NCBI GenBank assembly: GCA_913049535.1
Contig: CAJWYF010000013.1
Location: 1-38,720 of the forward strand
Reading direction: 5' to 3'
Length of the DNA: 38,720 bases
Source of the DNA: an uncultured Synechococcus sp.
GTDB taxonomy: Bacteria; Cyanobacteriota; Cyanobacteriia; PCC-6307; Cyanobiaceae
The notes under the pieces were generated by a model that ran no database searches, was not told where the DNA came from, and saw only the letters and a program-made list of their open reading frames with translations. The position numbers were made by a program, and so were the translations under genes. The stretch's first letter is position 1. Each line of letters starts with the position of its first letter. Positions 15,030 to 24,394 of this stretch are shown here, piece by piece.

Positions 15030-15847
15030 GCACCGAGCCGCGGGAACGCACGCTCGAGGGGCTGTGCCTGCGCGCCAGTCCCCTCGGAGAGAACGACCGC
15101 TTGCTGGTGCTGCTGACCGAGGAGCAGGGGTTGCTGAAGGTGGCCGCCAGTGGAGCCCGCCGGCCCCGCAGCAGCCTTGCTGCCGCAGGGGGACTCACCC
15201 TGGTGCGGGGCCAGGTGGCCCGCGGCCGCAGCCTTGGCCGGCTGCGCCAGGCCAGCGTGCTGCACAGCTACGGCCGCCTGGGACAACGTCTTGAGCTGCT
15301 GGCTCCAGCCCAGTGGTTGCTGGAGCTGGCCCAGCTGCTGATCGCAGAAGGCGAACCCCTGCCGGGGGCGCTCCCCTTGATCCTGCACCGGCTGGGGCAA
15401 CTGGAGGCCCTGCTGGAGCAACCGCAGCTGGAGCTGCAGCGCTGTGAAGCCCTGGCGATTGCAGTCCAGACCAGCGTGCAGCTGCTGGAACTGGCGGGTC
15501 TGGGGTTACCTCTTGCCGTGGATCTGCTCGATGGCTCCCCGCTGCAGCCCCCCATCGGCAACTGGAGCTGGCGCTGCAGCCTGCTGCCCGCTGAAGGCTT
15601 CTGCAGCGGGCGTCAGCCCGGGGCGGTGCTGCTGCTCAATGCCTCGGAGCTGGCCCTGCTGCAACGGCTGATCCGCCCGCAGTTGCCCCGGCGAGCCGGC
15701 GGTGAACTGATGGGACCCGAACGGGTCTGGCGCCATCTGCTGGATCTGCTCAACTTCTGGTGCCGGGAACATCTGGGACGCTGCCCCAGGGCGATGGCGC
15801 TGTTAGGGCAAGATTGGCCCACATCAGCCGAGCGACCGTCCGGGTGA
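15026..15847 (+). CDS. recO: DNA repair protein RecO
   Basis: RecO loads RecA onto single-stranded DNA together with RecR and anneals strands in gap repair. The 273-residue protein has an N-terminal OB fold (about 8-80: LEGLCLRASPLGENDRLLVL, GLLKVAASGARRPRSSL) and a helical C-terminal region with RCEALAIAVQTSVQLLELAG and a late LLDLLNFWCREHLG segment. The zinc-binding Cys cluster seen in some RecO proteins is not complete here. Its ATG overlaps the deoC stop and its TGA overlaps the GTG of the next gene, so all three are probably translated in series. Confidence 0.9.
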   Translation: MSTEPRERTLEGLCLRASPLGENDRLLVLLTEEQGLLKVAASGARRPRSSLAAAGGLTLVRGQVARGRSLGRLRQASVLHSYGRLGQRLELLAPAQWLLELAQLLIAEGEPLPGALPLILHRLGQLEALLEQPQLELQRCEALAIAVQTSVQLLELAGLGLPLAVDLLDGSPLQPPIGNWSWRCSLLPAEGFCSGRQPGAVLLLNASELALLQRLIRPQLPRRAGGELMGPERVWRHLLDLLNFWCREHLGRCPRAMALLGQDWPTSAERPSG

Positions 15848-17208
15848 GGGATCACAACGATCAAGCCAATGGCCTGATGGCGGTGCTGGCCCTGCCAGGC
15901 TTCCGGCTCCTGTGGCTGGGGCAGATCTTCTCCCAGCTGGCCGACAAGTTCTACATCGTCTTGATGGTGTTCCTGATCGCCCAGACCTGGGCGCAGAGCA
16001 CGGGGGTGAGCAGTGGTCCCCTCGCTGATGCAGCGGAGATGCTCGGCAATCGCGCCATGCCCGCAGGCCTTGGCGGCGCTGCCGCCGATGCCCAATGGAT
16101 CACGCTGCTGGCCACGGGCATTTATGCCGCGAACACCCTGCCGGCCATCGTTCTGGGGGGGCTGGCAGGGGTGTGGGCCGACCGCTGGCCCAAGCGAGCC
16201 GTGATGGTGGCCTCCAATGGCCTGCGCACGCTCATCACCCTGGCTGTTCCCCTGATGCTGCTGCCTGGGCCGAGCTGGCACGGCCTGAGTTGGGGCTACT
16301 GGGGTCTGCTGGTGCTGACCCTGCTGGAATCCTGCCTGACGCAGTTCTTTGCCCCAGCCGAGCTGGCAGCGATCCCGCTGCTGGTGGACAAGCCCCTGCT
16401 GCTTCCTGCCAACTCCCTCTACACCGCTACAACGATGGCGGCAACGATCGTTGGTTTTGCCGCTGGTGAACCGCTGATGCAGCTGCTGGCAGGCTTCACC
16501 GCCCAGTTCGGACTCAGCCACGGTGAGTTCATCCTGGTGCCCCTGGCCTATGGCCTGGCAACGGTTGTGCTGCTGTTCGTGCGCACCAATGAGCCGCCGC
16601 GGCAGGGCAGTGACAACAGCGTCTGGCGTGATCTTCAGGAGGGATTGGCCTTTCTCTCCCGCCAGGCCAGCGTGCGGGGTGCGGTGGTGCACCTGGTGCT
16701 GCTCTACAGCCTGCTGGCGGCGTTGTATGTGCTCTCCATCAGCCTGGCCTCCCAGGTGGTGGGGCTGGGACCCACGCGTTTTGGCAGCCTGCTGGCCATG
16801 AGCGGTCTGGGCTTGGCCATCGGCGCGGTGGTGGTCGCCCAGCAGGGCCATCGCTTCAGCCGCAAGGTGCTCGCCTCGATGGGCCTGGGCACCATGGGTT
16901 TTTCTCTGGTGTTACTAGCCCAGCTGCGACCGGGCCTGTGGCCCACCCTGCTGCTCTGCGGCCTGCTCGGCATCGGTGCGGCGCTGCTTGGCATCCCGGC
17001 TCAGACAACGATTCAGGAAGACACCCCTGAGCACCTGCGCGGCAAGGTTTTTGGCCTGCAGAACAATTTGGTCAACATCGCCTTGAGTCTGCCGTTGGTG
17101 CTGGCCGGCACCCTGGTGGGCAGCGTCGGACTCAAGCCTGTGCTGCTGCTGCTGGCGTTGCTGGTGCTGGCCGGTGCCGGCCTGGAGCGGCCCTGGCAGG
17201 GCGGTTGA
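15844..17208 (+). CDS. MFS transporter
   Basis: A 454-residue major facilitator protein with about 12 membrane spans. The N-terminal segment FRLLWLGQIFSQLADKFY and the loop GVWADRWPKRAVMVASNG (variant of the MFS motif A) are typical of the MFS_3 group that holds EntS-like exporters. FRGKVF-like LRGKVFGLQNNLVNIALSLP near the C-terminus is another mark of this group. The GTG at 15844 overlaps the recO stop by 4 bp (GTGA) and is the preferred start. The ATG 11 codons on is a second option. An extended insert (about 47-85) follows the first span. The substrate cannot be told from the sequence. Confidence 0.85.
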   Translation: MRDHNDQANGLMAVLALPGFRLLWLGQIFSQLADKFYIVLMVFLIAQTWAQSTGVSSGPLADAAEMLGNRAMPAGLGGAAADAQWITLLATGIYAANTLPAIVLGGLAGVWADRWPKRAVMVASNGLRTLITLAVPLMLLPGPSWHGLSWGYWGLLVLTLLESCLTQFFAPAELAAIPLLVDKPLLLPANSLYTATTMAATIVGFAAGEPLMQLLAGFTAQFGLSHGEFILVPLAYGLATVVLLFVRTNEPPRQGSDNSVWRDLQEGLAFLSRQASVRGAVVHLVLLYSLLAALYVLSISLASQVVGLGPTRFGSLLAMSGLGLAIGAVVVAQQGHRFSRKVLASMGLGTMGFSLVLLAQLRPGLWPTLLLCGLLGIGAALLGIPAQTTIQEDTPEHLRGKVFGLQNNLVNIALSLPLVLAGTLVGSVGLKPVLLLLALLVLAGAGLERPWQGG

Positions 17209-17248
17209 AGACCACTGCTAGCTTTCCCCCATGGTCCATCAGGACTTG

Positions 17249-18418
17249 ATGCGGATTGCCTGGCTCGGCAAAAAATCACCGTTCTGCGGGAACGTTTCCT
17301 ATGGGCTGGCCACCACTGCGGCCTTGCGGGAGCGGGGGCATGAGATCCACTTCATCCACTTCGACACCCCTGCAACCCAGCTGGGACGGCTGCTGAAGGC
17401 TGAGGTTGGCGATGAGCCGGAGCTCGACGGAGAAAACCAGCCGGATGTGGCCCTGCCCTATCTGGTCAAATCGCAGATGTACACGATCCCTTCGCCGCGG
17501 GCGAGCCGGGAGCTGCGGGAGTCGCTCGAGCGCATCCAACCCGATCTGGTGCATGCCAGCTTGACCCTCTCACCCCTGGATTTCCGTCTGCCGGAGCTTT
17601 GTCAGCAGCTGGGGGTGCCGCTGGTGGCCACCTTCCACCCCCCCTTTGACGCAGCCGTTCGCAACATCACCGCCGGCGGGCAGCAGCTCACCTACCAGCT
17701 CTATGCACCGTCCCTGGCGCGCTACGACCGGGTGATCGTCTTCTCCGACCTGCAGGCCGAAGTGCTTAACCGACTCGGTGTCCCCGATGAGCGTTTGGCG
17801 GTGATCCCCAACGGCGTTGAGCCCGGTCAGTGGCAACCGGGTGTGTCCAGCCTGCAGGAGCACTTCGGGGGGCGGCGCGTCTTCCTCTACATGGGACGCT
17901 TGGCCACCGAAAAGAACGTGGAAGCCCTGCTGAGGGCCTGGAAGCTGGTCAAACCGAGCGGCTGCGTGCTGGTGGTGGTGGGCGATGGCCCCCTGCGCAG
18001 CACCCTGGAGGCCAGCTACAGCGATGAGTCGCTGATCTGGTGGGGCTATGAGGCCGATCAGCAGCGCCGCATCGCCCTGCTGCAGGCTGCTGAGGTGTTC
18101 ATGCTGCCCTCGCTGGTGGAAGGTCTCTCCCTAGCGCTGCTGGAAGCGATGGCCAGCGGCTGTGCCTGCATCGCCACTGATGCCGGCGCCGATGGGGAGG
18201 TGCTCAGCGGCGGCGCCGGCATCGTGATCAGCACCCAGGGGGTCACCACCCAGTTGCGCACCCTGCTGCCGGTGCTGCGTGATCAGCCCCTGCTCACCGC
18301 AGAACTGGGTCGACGTGCCCGCCAGCGGGTGCTGGAGCGCTACACCCTCAACCGCAACATTGACGCTATCGAGCAGCTTTACGGTCAATTGGCACCGCAG
18401 ATCCCCATGGCCGCCTGA
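17249..18418 (+). CDS. Glycosyltransferase, GT4 family
   Basis: A 389-residue GT-B fold enzyme. The N-terminal domain begins [19 protein letters not shown]. The C-terminal donor domain has [41 protein letters not shown] and the EX7E motif in [17 protein letters not shown]. These are standard for group 1 (GT4) retaining enzymes. ATG 17249 is preferred to the ATG at 17231 because AGGA (17241-17244) lies just before it. The acceptor is unknown; glycolipid or polysaccharide synthesis are both possible. Its 3' end overlaps the converging pyrF by 34 bp. Confidence 0.85.
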   Translation: MRIAWLGKKSPFCGNVSYGLATTAALRERGHEIHFIHFDTPATQLGRLLKAEVGDEPELDGENQPDVALPYLVKSQMYTIPSPRASRELRESLERIQPDLVHASLTLSPLDFRLPELCQQLGVPLVATFHPPFDAAVRNITAGGQQLTYQLYAPSLARYDRVIVFSDLQAEVLNRLGVPDERLAVIPNGVEPGQWQPGVSSLQEHFGGRRVFLYMGRLATEKNVEALLRAWKLVKPSGCVLVVVGDGPLRSTLEASYSDESLIWWGYEADQQRRIALLQAAEVFMLPSLVEGLSLALLEAMASGCACIATDAGADGEVLSGGAGIVISTQGVTTQLRTLLPVLRDQPLLTAELGRRARQRVLERYTLNRNIDAIEQLYGQLAPQIPMAA

Positions 18419-19128
18419 TCGAGTTCAGCGCAGCAGGCCGCAAAAGCGGCACCGGGGTCAGCAGCGCGACTGATCGGCCGTCCGATCACCAGCTGCGTGG
18501 CACCAGCGGCAATCGCTGCTGCAGGCCCCATCACACGGGCCTGATCTCCTGCAGCACTGCCTTGCGGGCGGATCCCGGGGGTCACCAGGGCAAAGGGATG
18601 GGGATGGCGGGCCCGCAACACCGCCGCTTCCTGCGGTGAGCAGACGCAGCCACCAATTCCAGCCGCTGCAGCCAGGGACGCCAGCTCGATCACCCGTTCA
18701 CCGATGGACTGGGAAATCTGCAATTCCCGCTGCAAGCGCTGCTGAGGCCAACTGGTGAGCACGGTCACAGCCAGCAGCGTCGGGTGCTCCAAGCCAGCAG
18801 CCGCAGCCCCTTGAACCGCAGCTGCCTGGGAGGCCTCAAGCGCTTCAGTGCCAGCGCAGGCATGCACGGTGATCAGCTCAGCACCAAGACCGGCAGCGCG
18901 GCGACAGGCACCAGCCATGGTGGCGGGGATGTCGTGGAACTTGAGGTCCAGGAACACCCTCAGATCCTGATCCCGCAGCTGAGCGATCACGGCGGGGCCG
19001 GCCTGCACAAACAACTCCAGGCCCACCTTCACCCAGCGCAACCCCTGCAACGCACGGCAGAACTCCAGTGCCTGCCCTGGATCCATGCCATCGAGGGCCA
19101 CGATGATCCTCTCAGCGGCAGTGGTCAC
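18385..19128 (-). CDS. pyrF: Orotidine 5'-phosphate decarboxylase
   Basis: Catalyses the last step of UMP synthesis. The 247-residue protein has the type 1 OMP decarboxylase motifs: [22 protein letters not shown] and the catalytic [13 protein letters not shown], then [19 protein letters not shown] and [12 protein letters not shown]. The start is a GTG at 19128. It faces the cupin gene across 99 bp and its last 34 bp overlap the end of the glycosyltransferase gene on the opposite strand, an unusually long overlap of coding ends. Confidence 0.95.
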   Translation of the reverse strand: MTTAAERIIVALDGMDPGQALEFCRALQGLRWVKVGLELFVQAGPAVIAQLRDQDLRVFLDLKFHDIPATMAGACRRAAGLGAELITVHACAGTEALEASQAAAVQGAAAAGLEHPTLLAVTVLTSWPQQRLQRELQISQSIGERVIELASLAAAAGIGGCVCSPQEAAVLRARHPHPFALVTPGIRPQGSAAGDQARVMGPAAAIAAGATQLVIGRPISRAADPGAAFAACCAELDQAAMGICGAN

Positions 19129-19227
19129 AGCAGTGGCGCTCCTTGAACGATCGATCGGCGATGAGCCACAACCCCTTGCCCGCCCCTGCGGCGGTTATCA
19201 GCATGGGATCAGACGGGCTCAAGCCCT

Positions 19228-19659
19228 GTGCTTGCCAGCATCATCCACCCAGAGCAGCTGCAGGGGTTTCGCTTCAGCGACAACGACCACTGTCGCCTTG
19301 CCCTACTGAATGCCCCTGCTGGCAGTGATGCCCAGGCCTGCGGCGAACTCAGCATGTTCGTTGAGATCCACGACCCCTGCGACCGCGTGCCTCCCCACAG
19401 CCATCAAGGAGCCGCTGAGCTCTATTTCGTGCTGCGCGGCCGGGCCATCTTTCACATCGACAACAAGGCCATCAAGGCTGGAACCGGCGATTTCATCCAG
19501 GTGCCGGCTGCGGCACGCCATGACTTTGAAAATCCAGGCCCGGAGCGTCTCTACCTGCTGACGGTGCTGAGCCACGACATGGGCTTTGCCGAGCTGCTGC
19601 GCCATGGCGTTCCCACCCCGCTTGATGCGGAGGATTTGGCCGTGCTGCGCAGCCTCTGA
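19228..19659 (+). CDS. Cupin domain protein
   Basis: A 143-residue single-domain cupin. The metal-binding first motif is seen in PPHSHQGAAELYFVLRG (two His and one Glu), and the second motif in GDFIQVPAAARHDFENPG with its His. No other domain is present, so the enzyme type, if any, cannot be named. The start is the GTG at 19228. No ATG lies before the conserved core, and the first in-frame ATG is at about residue 44. The stop is 2 bp from the tyrS stop, which converges from the other strand. It faces pyrF across 99 bp. Confidence 0.8.
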   Translation: MLASIIHPEQLQGFRFSDNDHCRLALLNAPAGSDAQACGELSMFVEIHDPCDRVPPHSHQGAAELYFVLRGRAIFHIDNKAIKAGTGDFIQVPAAARHDFENPGPERLYLLTVLSHDMGFAELLRHGVPTPLDAEDLAVLRSL

Positions 19660-19661
19660 CT

Positions 19662-20909
19662 TCAGGCCATCAGGCGCCGGAAGGTCTTTTTGCCCAACTG
19701 CAGCACTTTGCCCTCCAGTTGGGCTGCATCGCTGAATTCCTGGTTGGGATCGGTGAGCTTCTCCCCCTCCAGGCGCACAGCCCCGCCCTTGATCTGCCGG
19801 CGCGCATCGCTGCTGCTGGCACAGATGCCCACAGCACTGAGCAGATAAAAGGCTTTGGCCGGGAAGCTGACCTGCGCCAGGGACGCCTCAGGCACCTCGG
19901 CGGCGGCATCACCACTCCCGCCCACCAGGGTGGCCGCATCAGCCTGCGCCTTGGCGGCGGCTTCCGTGCCGTGGCGACCGGCGGTCACTGCCATCGCCAT
20001 GGCCTTCTGGCGCTCCCGTGGGTTGCTGGGCAGTGAGGCCAGATCCAAATCGGTCAGCAGGGTGATGTAGTCATCGATCGCCCCATCACCCACTTTCTCG
20101 AGCTTGGAATACATCGAGAGGGGGTCCTCCTCAAGCCCCACGGTGTTGCCGAGACTCTTGCTCATCTTCTGGACGCCATCGAGGCCGACCAGAATTGGCA
20201 GCAGCAATCCGAACTGGGTCCGCTTGTTGAAATGGCGCTGCAGATCGCGGCCCATCGCCACATTGAACTTCTGATCAGTGCCCCCCAGCTCCACATCAGC
20301 GTCCACAGCCACCGAGTCATAACCCTGCAGCAGGGGGTAGAGGAATTCATGCAGGGCGATCGGGGTGCCACTGCCGTAGCGCTTGGCGAAATCCTCCTTG
20401 GCCAGCATTTGTCCGACCGTGGCGGTGCCCAGCAGGGCGATGACCTCAGGCAGATCCAAACCAGCCAGCCACTCGCTGTTGCGGCGCACCTCCAGCCGTC
20501 CGGGGGTTTCGAAGTCCAGCAGTGCCCTCTCCCTGGGTTGGCCCTGGCCCAGCTGCGCCAGGTAGGTCGCAGCATTGGCCTCCACTTCTGCTGGGGTGAG
20601 CTGCACGCGGGTGGTGCTTTTACCCGTGGGATCACCGATGCGAGCGGTGAAATCCCCGATGATCAGGACAGCCGTGTGGCCAGCGTCTTGGAAGGCGCGC
20701 AGCTTGCGGAACAAGATGCTGTGGCCCAGATGAATGTTGCTGCCGGTCGGATCGATGCCGAGCTTGATGCGCAGCGGCCTGCCTTGGGCCTGCGCTGCGG
20801 CAAGCCGTGCCGCCAGGGCTTGATCGGCATCAGCAGGATCCCCGGCCGGAAACAGATCGGCCATGCCGCGGGACAGCCAGGCCGGCAGGGACTGGGGGTG
20901 ATCCGCCAT
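19662..20909 (-). CDS. tyrS: Tyrosyl-tRNA synthetase
   Basis: Charges tRNA-Tyr. The 415-residue protein has the HIGH box as HLGH (60-63, in [11 protein letters not shown]), the KMSKS box intact at 248-252 ([10 protein letters not shown]) and a C-terminal S4-type RNA-binding domain (about 350-412, [18 protein letters not shown]). The KMSKS and HLGH pair places it in the TyrZ-like subgroup, not the KFGKT type of E. coli TyrS. Length is normal. The ATG at 20909 is 47 bp downstream of the DUF1825 gene stop on the same strand. Confidence 0.96.
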   Translation of the reverse strand: MADHPQSLPAWLSRGMADLFPAGDPADADQALAARLAAAQAQGRPLRIKLGIDPTGSNIHLGHSILFRKLRAFQDAGHTAVLIIGDFTARIGDPTGKSTTRVQLTPAEVEANAATYLAQLGQGQPRERALLDFETPGRLEVRRNSEWLAGLDLPEVIALLGTATVGQMLAKEDFAKRYGSGTPIALHEFLYPLLQGYDSVAVDADVELGGTDQKFNVAMGRDLQRHFNKRTQFGLLLPILVGLDGVQKMSKSLGNTVGLEEDPLSMYSKLEKVGDGAIDDYITLLTDLDLASLPSNPRERQKAMAMAVTAGRHGTEAAAKAQADAATLVGGSGDAAAEVPEASLAQVSFPAKAFYLLSAVGICASSSDARRQIKGGAVRLEGEKLTDPNQEFSDAAQLEGKVLQLGKKTFRRLMA

Positions 20910-20956
20910 GGTCAGAGCGCAGGGAACTGATGCGCTGTGGATCGTACGGGCGGGAC

Positions 20957-21280
20957 TCAGCTCTCGGCGTCCAGCTGCGCTTTCATCCGCTCGAGGGTGA
21001 GGTTCATCTGCTCGAACATCTGTTCTGGCGTGATGCCGAACTGGCTCAGTTGCGTGCGCAACTGCTCAACCGTGAGCTTGGCCTGGAAGTCCTCTGAGAG
21101 CTCGAAGCGCTTCATGAACACGCGGTAGCGGTCCATCAGCTCTTCCATGCGCTCGATGAACAGCTTTTTGCCCTCGCGATCGAACTTGCCGTACTCACCG
21201 CCGAGCTGCATCAGCGATTGGTAGTCGCCGAACAGACGTTTGGCTTCGTCCTGGACGATGTCCGACTCGAAGAACCCCAT
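20957..21280 (-). CDS. DUF1825 family protein
   Basis: A 107-residue helical protein that starts [20 protein letters not shown] and continues with charged helices ([39 protein letters not shown]). This agrees with DUF1825, a cyanobacterial core family of unknown role. The ATG at 21280 starts at the family N-terminus; the frame is open upstream but that part looks like non-coding read-through. It faces the helix-hairpin-helix gene across 98 bp that contain a strong hairpin. Confidence 0.88.
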   Translation of the reverse strand: MGFFESDIVQDEAKRLFGDYQSLMQLGGEYGKFDREGKKLFIERMEELMDRYRVFMKRFELSEDFQAKLTVEQLRTQLSQFGITPEQMFEQMNLTLERMKAQLDAES

Positions 21281-21310
21281 GAACTCCCGGGCACAACAGC
21301 CATTTTGAGT

Positions 21311-21341
21311 GGCCATCGCCCACTGGCCAGGGCGGATGGCC
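21311..21341. repeat. Strong inverted repeat in the DUF1825/HhH divergent region
   Basis: GGCCATCGCCC (21311-21321) pairs with GGGCGGATGGCC (21330-21341) with a single bulged G and an 8-nt loop. The 11-bp stem lies between two divergent start codons, 30 bp from one and 37 bp from the other. It could be a two-way operator or a leader hairpin for either gene. No T-run follows on either strand, so a terminator is unlikely. Confidence 0.5.
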
Positions 21342-21378
21342 GACCGGATACTGAAAGCAACTGCGTGATTGAGCTGCG

Positions 21379-21942
21379 ATGCCCCCCTCCCGCCACTGGC
21401 TTGATCCAATGGCCCGTCGGGTGCTGCAGCTGCTGGGGGAGCTCCCCCCCGACCGGAAGCCGCCGACCCGCCCCGAGCCCGCGACCGCGCCATGGCGCAT
21501 TGATGTCAACCGTGCGCTGGAGCAGGACTGGTTGCTGCTGCCGGGCTGCACGATCGACCAGGCCCAGTTGCTGGTGCGACTGCAGCAGGGTGGTGTGCAA
21601 CTGAGTGGCTGCGAAGACCTGGAGCGCCTGCTGCAGCTGCCCCCAGCCCAAATGGAGATCTGGCGCCCCCATCTGCTGTTCCGCTGGTACAGCGCCCCAC
21701 CACTGGCGGAACAACCACCGGTGGAGCTCAACACCGCCAGTGATGCTCAGCTGATGGAACTGGGCCTCAGTGAAGCCAGGCGCCAGCGGCTGCGACGGGA
21801 GCGCCTGCGTGCTCCTTTCCGCGATCTGGCCGATCTGCAGCAACGGCTGATGCTGCCCCCTGATGTGGTGGAGGGCCTGATCGGTCGCATCTGCTTTGGC
21901 CCAGGCGAGAAAGTCAGCCCAGAACTACCTCGCACCGCCTGA
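21379..21942 (+). CDS. Protein with two ComEA-like helix-hairpin-helix repeats
   Basis: A 187-residue protein. Two segments resemble ComEA-type HhH units: residues about 41-88 (IDVNRALEQDWLLLPGCTID to LSGCEDLERLLQL) and about 115-168 (VELNTASDAQLMELGLSEAR to FRDLADLQQRLMLP). Both begin with the xELNxAS/IDVNxA type opening and end with the F/L-DLxxL pattern. Such repeats bind DNA without sequence preference. There is no signal peptide or membrane anchor, so it is not a standard ComEA uptake receptor. The gene ends 4 bp before a GIY-YIG-like gene, so the two are almost surely co-translated. Confidence 0.75.
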   Translation: MPPSRHWLDPMARRVLQLLGELPPDRKPPTRPEPATAPWRIDVNRALEQDWLLLPGCTIDQAQLLVRLQQGGVQLSGCEDLERLLQLPPAQMEIWRPHLLFRWYSAPPLAEQPPVELNTASDAQLMELGLSEARRQRLRRERLRAPFRDLADLQQRLMLPPDVVEGLIGRICFGPGEKVSPELPRTA

Positions 21943-21946
21943 CGCC

Positions 21947-22525
21947 ATGCGCCAAATCGACTTGTTTGCAGCGCCGGCCGGCGGACAGCTGGAAGCAGAG
22001 CTGGCCCTCGATGACCAAGCCCTGCAGGCCTGGCGGCTGCGGGTGCTGGCCTACCAGCAGCCCCTCCGTCAGGGCACACCAGCCTCAGCGGCTCAGCAAG
22101 CGAACCTGTTTGAGACGGAATCTCAGACCGATCACCGTCCGCCTGATCCCCTGACCCTGCCAGCGCAGCATCTGCAGTTCTGGCGCTGGCCGGAAGCGCT
22201 GAATCAAGGGGCCGCCCTCTACTACGTCTTTGACCACGGCCTGGGGCCCGAGCGGGAGCTGCTGCTGTACCTGGGAGAAACGTCCCAAGCCGATCGCCGC
22301 TGGAAAGGCGATCACGACTGCAAGGACTACCTGGCGGCCTATGGCGAAGCCTTGGTGCGCTGCGGACTGCTCCCCCGTTTCAGCATTCGCTTCTGGTGTG
22401 ATGCCCCCACCAAGACCCGGGCCCGGCGGCAGCTGGAGCAGCAGCAAATCCGCCACTGGCAGCCCCCGTTCAACAAAGAGTGCCGTCAGCGCTGGCAGAC
22501 CCCGTTCCACAACCAACCGCGCTGA
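21947..22525 (+). CDS. GIY-YIG-like nuclease-fold protein
   Basis: A 192-residue protein. The C-terminal half shows the order of GIY-YIG elements: ALYYVFDH (about 90-97, in place of GIY), LLLYLGETS (106-113, in place of YIG), Arg117-Arg118, then Glu164 in RRQLEQQQIRHW and Asn176 in PPFNKE. The spacing of Glu to the ProProPheAsn end is that of the family. The first 85 residues are of no known type and begin MRQIDLFAAP. The ATG at 21947 is 4 bp after the HhH gene stop. The residues needed for cutting appear present, but the GIY and YIG strands are divergent, so activity is not certain. Confidence 0.7.
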   Translation: MRQIDLFAAPAGGQLEAELALDDQALQAWRLRVLAYQQPLRQGTPASAAQQANLFETESQTDHRPPDPLTLPAQHLQFWRWPEALNQGAALYYVFDHGLGPERELLLYLGETSQADRRWKGDHDCKDYLAAYGEALVRCGLLPRFSIRFWCDAPTKTRARRQLEQQQIRHWQPPFNKECRQRWQTPFHNQPR

Positions 22526-22571
22526 CGCGGAGTGACCGGTACGATCGCGCGACAAGACAGGACAGGCCGTG

Positions 22572-24074
22572 ATGAATTTCCGCTGCAGTTCCGCTCCCCT
22601 GGCGGATCTCGGCTGCGACGGCCTCGCCATCGGATTGTTCAGCAGCACCTGGGAGCAACAGCTGGCGGGGTTGCTCGGCCCGCGCGCCAGTGAGGTCCAG
22701 GCGCTGCTCGAGCAGCGCCAGTTCAAAGGCAAGCCCCGCGAGCAGGTCACCCTGACGCTCCCTGGTGAGGGGGCCAAGCTGCTGCTGGTGGCAGGCCTGG
22801 GCGAACCGGAACACTTCGACACCCAAGGGTTGCGCCAGGCCGCAGCACGCCTGGCCCAGGCCAGTCGGGGCTGGTATCTCAACAGCCTGGGGCTGGCCCT
22901 GCCGCTGGAAGCGTTCGCGCCGGATCAGGCCCTGGGGGCCTTGGTGCAGGGCGGCCAACTGGCGTTGTTCCAGGACCTGCGCTTCCGCAGCGAAGTGGAG
23001 CCCAGCGGGGATCCCAAGGAGATCTGCCTGCAGGGAATTGCTGAGTCCTTGCAGGAGCAGCTCCCGCAACAGCAAGCCATCTGCGCTGGGGTGGAGCTGG
23101 CCCGCGAGCTAGTGGCTGCACCCCCCAATGTGGTCAATTCCCTCAGTCTCGAGGCGACAGCCCGCTCTCTGGCCGATGAGTTCGGCTGCGAGCTCACCGT
23201 TCTTGATGAGGCCGCCTGCCGCGAGCGGAACATGGGGGCCTATCTGGCCGTGGCCCAAGGCGCCAGCATCCCGCCACGGTTCCTGCATCTGGTGATCCGC
23301 CCCAACGGCGTCGTGCGCCGCCGGCTGGTGTTGATCGGCAAGGGGCTCACCTTTGATTCAGGCGGCTACAACCTCAAGGTGGGCTCCAGCCAGATCGAAC
23401 TGATGAAGTTCGACATGGGCGGCTGCGGGGCTGTGCTGGGCGCCGCCCGCACGCTGGCCCAGCTCAAGCCAGAAGGCCTGGAGATTCACATCATCAGCGC
23501 CACCACGGAAAACATGATCAGCGGGGAAGCGATTCACCCCGGCGCGATCGTGACCGCCTCGAACGGCAAAACGATCGAGATCAACAACACCGATGCAGAG
23601 GGGCGCCTCACCTTGGCCGATGCCCTGGTCTATGCCTGCGGCCTGGAACCTGACGCCATCGTGGATCTGGCCACCCTCACCGGAGCTTGTGTGGTGGCTC
23701 TGGGCAGCGAAATCGCTGGCTACTGGAGCCCGGATGACACCCTGGCCGCCCAGCTCAACGCCGCGGCGCAACGCGCAGGCGAAGGCCTCTGGCGCATGCC
23801 CCTGCAGGCGTCCTACAAGGAAGGCCTCAAGAGCGGCATCGCTGATATGAAAAACACCGGGCCCCGCCCGGGTGGTTCCATTACCGCCGCGTTGTTCCTG
23901 CAGGAGTTTGTCAACGCCGAGATCCCATGGGCTCACATGGATATCGCCGGAACGGTCTGGAGCGAAAAGGGCCGTGCCCAGGACCCAGCCGGGGCCACCG
24001 GTTACGGCGTTCGCACCCTGGTGGAGTGGTGCCTGGCCATTGCGGCTGAGCAGAAGGAAGGGTTAAGCCAGTGA
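22572..24074 (+). CDS. pepA: Leucyl aminopeptidase (M17 family)
   Basis: Removes N-terminal residues from peptides in the cytosol using two metal ions. The 500-residue protein has an N-terminal macro-like domain (about 1-165) and the C-terminal catalytic domain with VLIGKGLTFDSGGYNLK (metal and Lys ligands), KFDMGGCGAVLGA, the family signature NTDAEGRLTLADALVYA (about 337-353) and HMDIAGTVW near the end. Length is typical. The ATG at 22572 follows directly on a GTG at 22569. The preceding GIY-YIG gene ends 46 bp upstream on the same strand. Confidence 0.96.
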   Translation: MNFRCSSAPLADLGCDGLAIGLFSSTWEQQLAGLLGPRASEVQALLEQRQFKGKPREQVTLTLPGEGAKLLLVAGLGEPEHFDTQGLRQAAARLAQASRGWYLNSLGLALPLEAFAPDQALGALVQGGQLALFQDLRFRSEVEPSGDPKEICLQGIAESLQEQLPQQQAICAGVELARELVAAPPNVVNSLSLEATARSLADEFGCELTVLDEAACRERNMGAYLAVAQGASIPPRFLHLVIRPNGVVRRRLVLIGKGLTFDSGGYNLKVGSSQIELMKFDMGGCGAVLGAARTLAQLKPEGLEIHIISATTENMISGEAIHPGAIVTASNGKTIEINNTDAEGRLTLADALVYACGLEPDAIVDLATLTGACVVALGSEIAGYWSPDDTLAAQLNAAAQRAGEGLWRMPLQASYKEGLKSGIADMKNTGPRPGGSITAALFLQEFVNAEIPWAHMDIAGTVWSEKGRAQDPAGATGYGVRTLVEWCLAIAAEQKEGLSQ

Positions 24075-24098
24075 TGAGTTTCCGGCCCAGTTCCTACC

Positions 24099-24386
24099 GT
24101 GTTTCAACCGACTGGGTCTGACCACAGCGCCTTCTGGTTTGAGCACACCGATGCCGGGCAATGGGACGGCGAGGTGGGTCGTGCCTGCCAGGCAGCGGTG
24201 GAGGACTGGAAACGCTTCCAACATGACGCAGAAGACCTGCTGGGGCCGGTGATCCCCAATCAACGCCTGCGACACCGCCTCAGTGTTGAGCTGGCCGACC
24301 ATGCCTTCCCAGAAGCCTTCAGCCCCGCCTGCCGGCTCTGGCTGGAAGAGGAAGACGCTCTCAGCCGCCGCACCCTCAAGAGCTGA
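24099..24386 (+). CDS. Small hypothetical protein, 95 aa
   Basis: A reading frame of 95 residues starting from a GTG, MFQPTGSDHSAFWFEHTD, rich in Trp, His and acidic residues (GQWDGEVGRACQAAVEDWKRF). It looks like a small soluble helical protein with no signal peptide or recognised motif. It lies 24 bp after the pepA stop and 84 bp before the sigma factor gene on the same strand. The long open frame on the opposite strand through this region is a shadow of the sigma gene. I do not know the family. The even codon use and place support a gene. Confidence 0.6.
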   Translation: MFQPTGSDHSAFWFEHTDAGQWDGEVGRACQAAVEDWKRFQHDAEDLLGPVIPNQRLRHRLSVELADHAFPEAFSPACRLWLEEEDALSRRTLKS

Positions 24387-24394
24387 GGAGACCC

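Noticed and set aside
15613-16851. Long minus-strand open frame opposite recO and the MFS gene.
   Set aside because: It crosses two good genes on the other strand and has a low-complexity His/Gln-rich translation.
24074-24121. Fifteen-codon frame whose ATG overlaps the pepA stop.
   Set aside because: Too short, not in frame with the following gene, and with no sign of conservation that I can judge.
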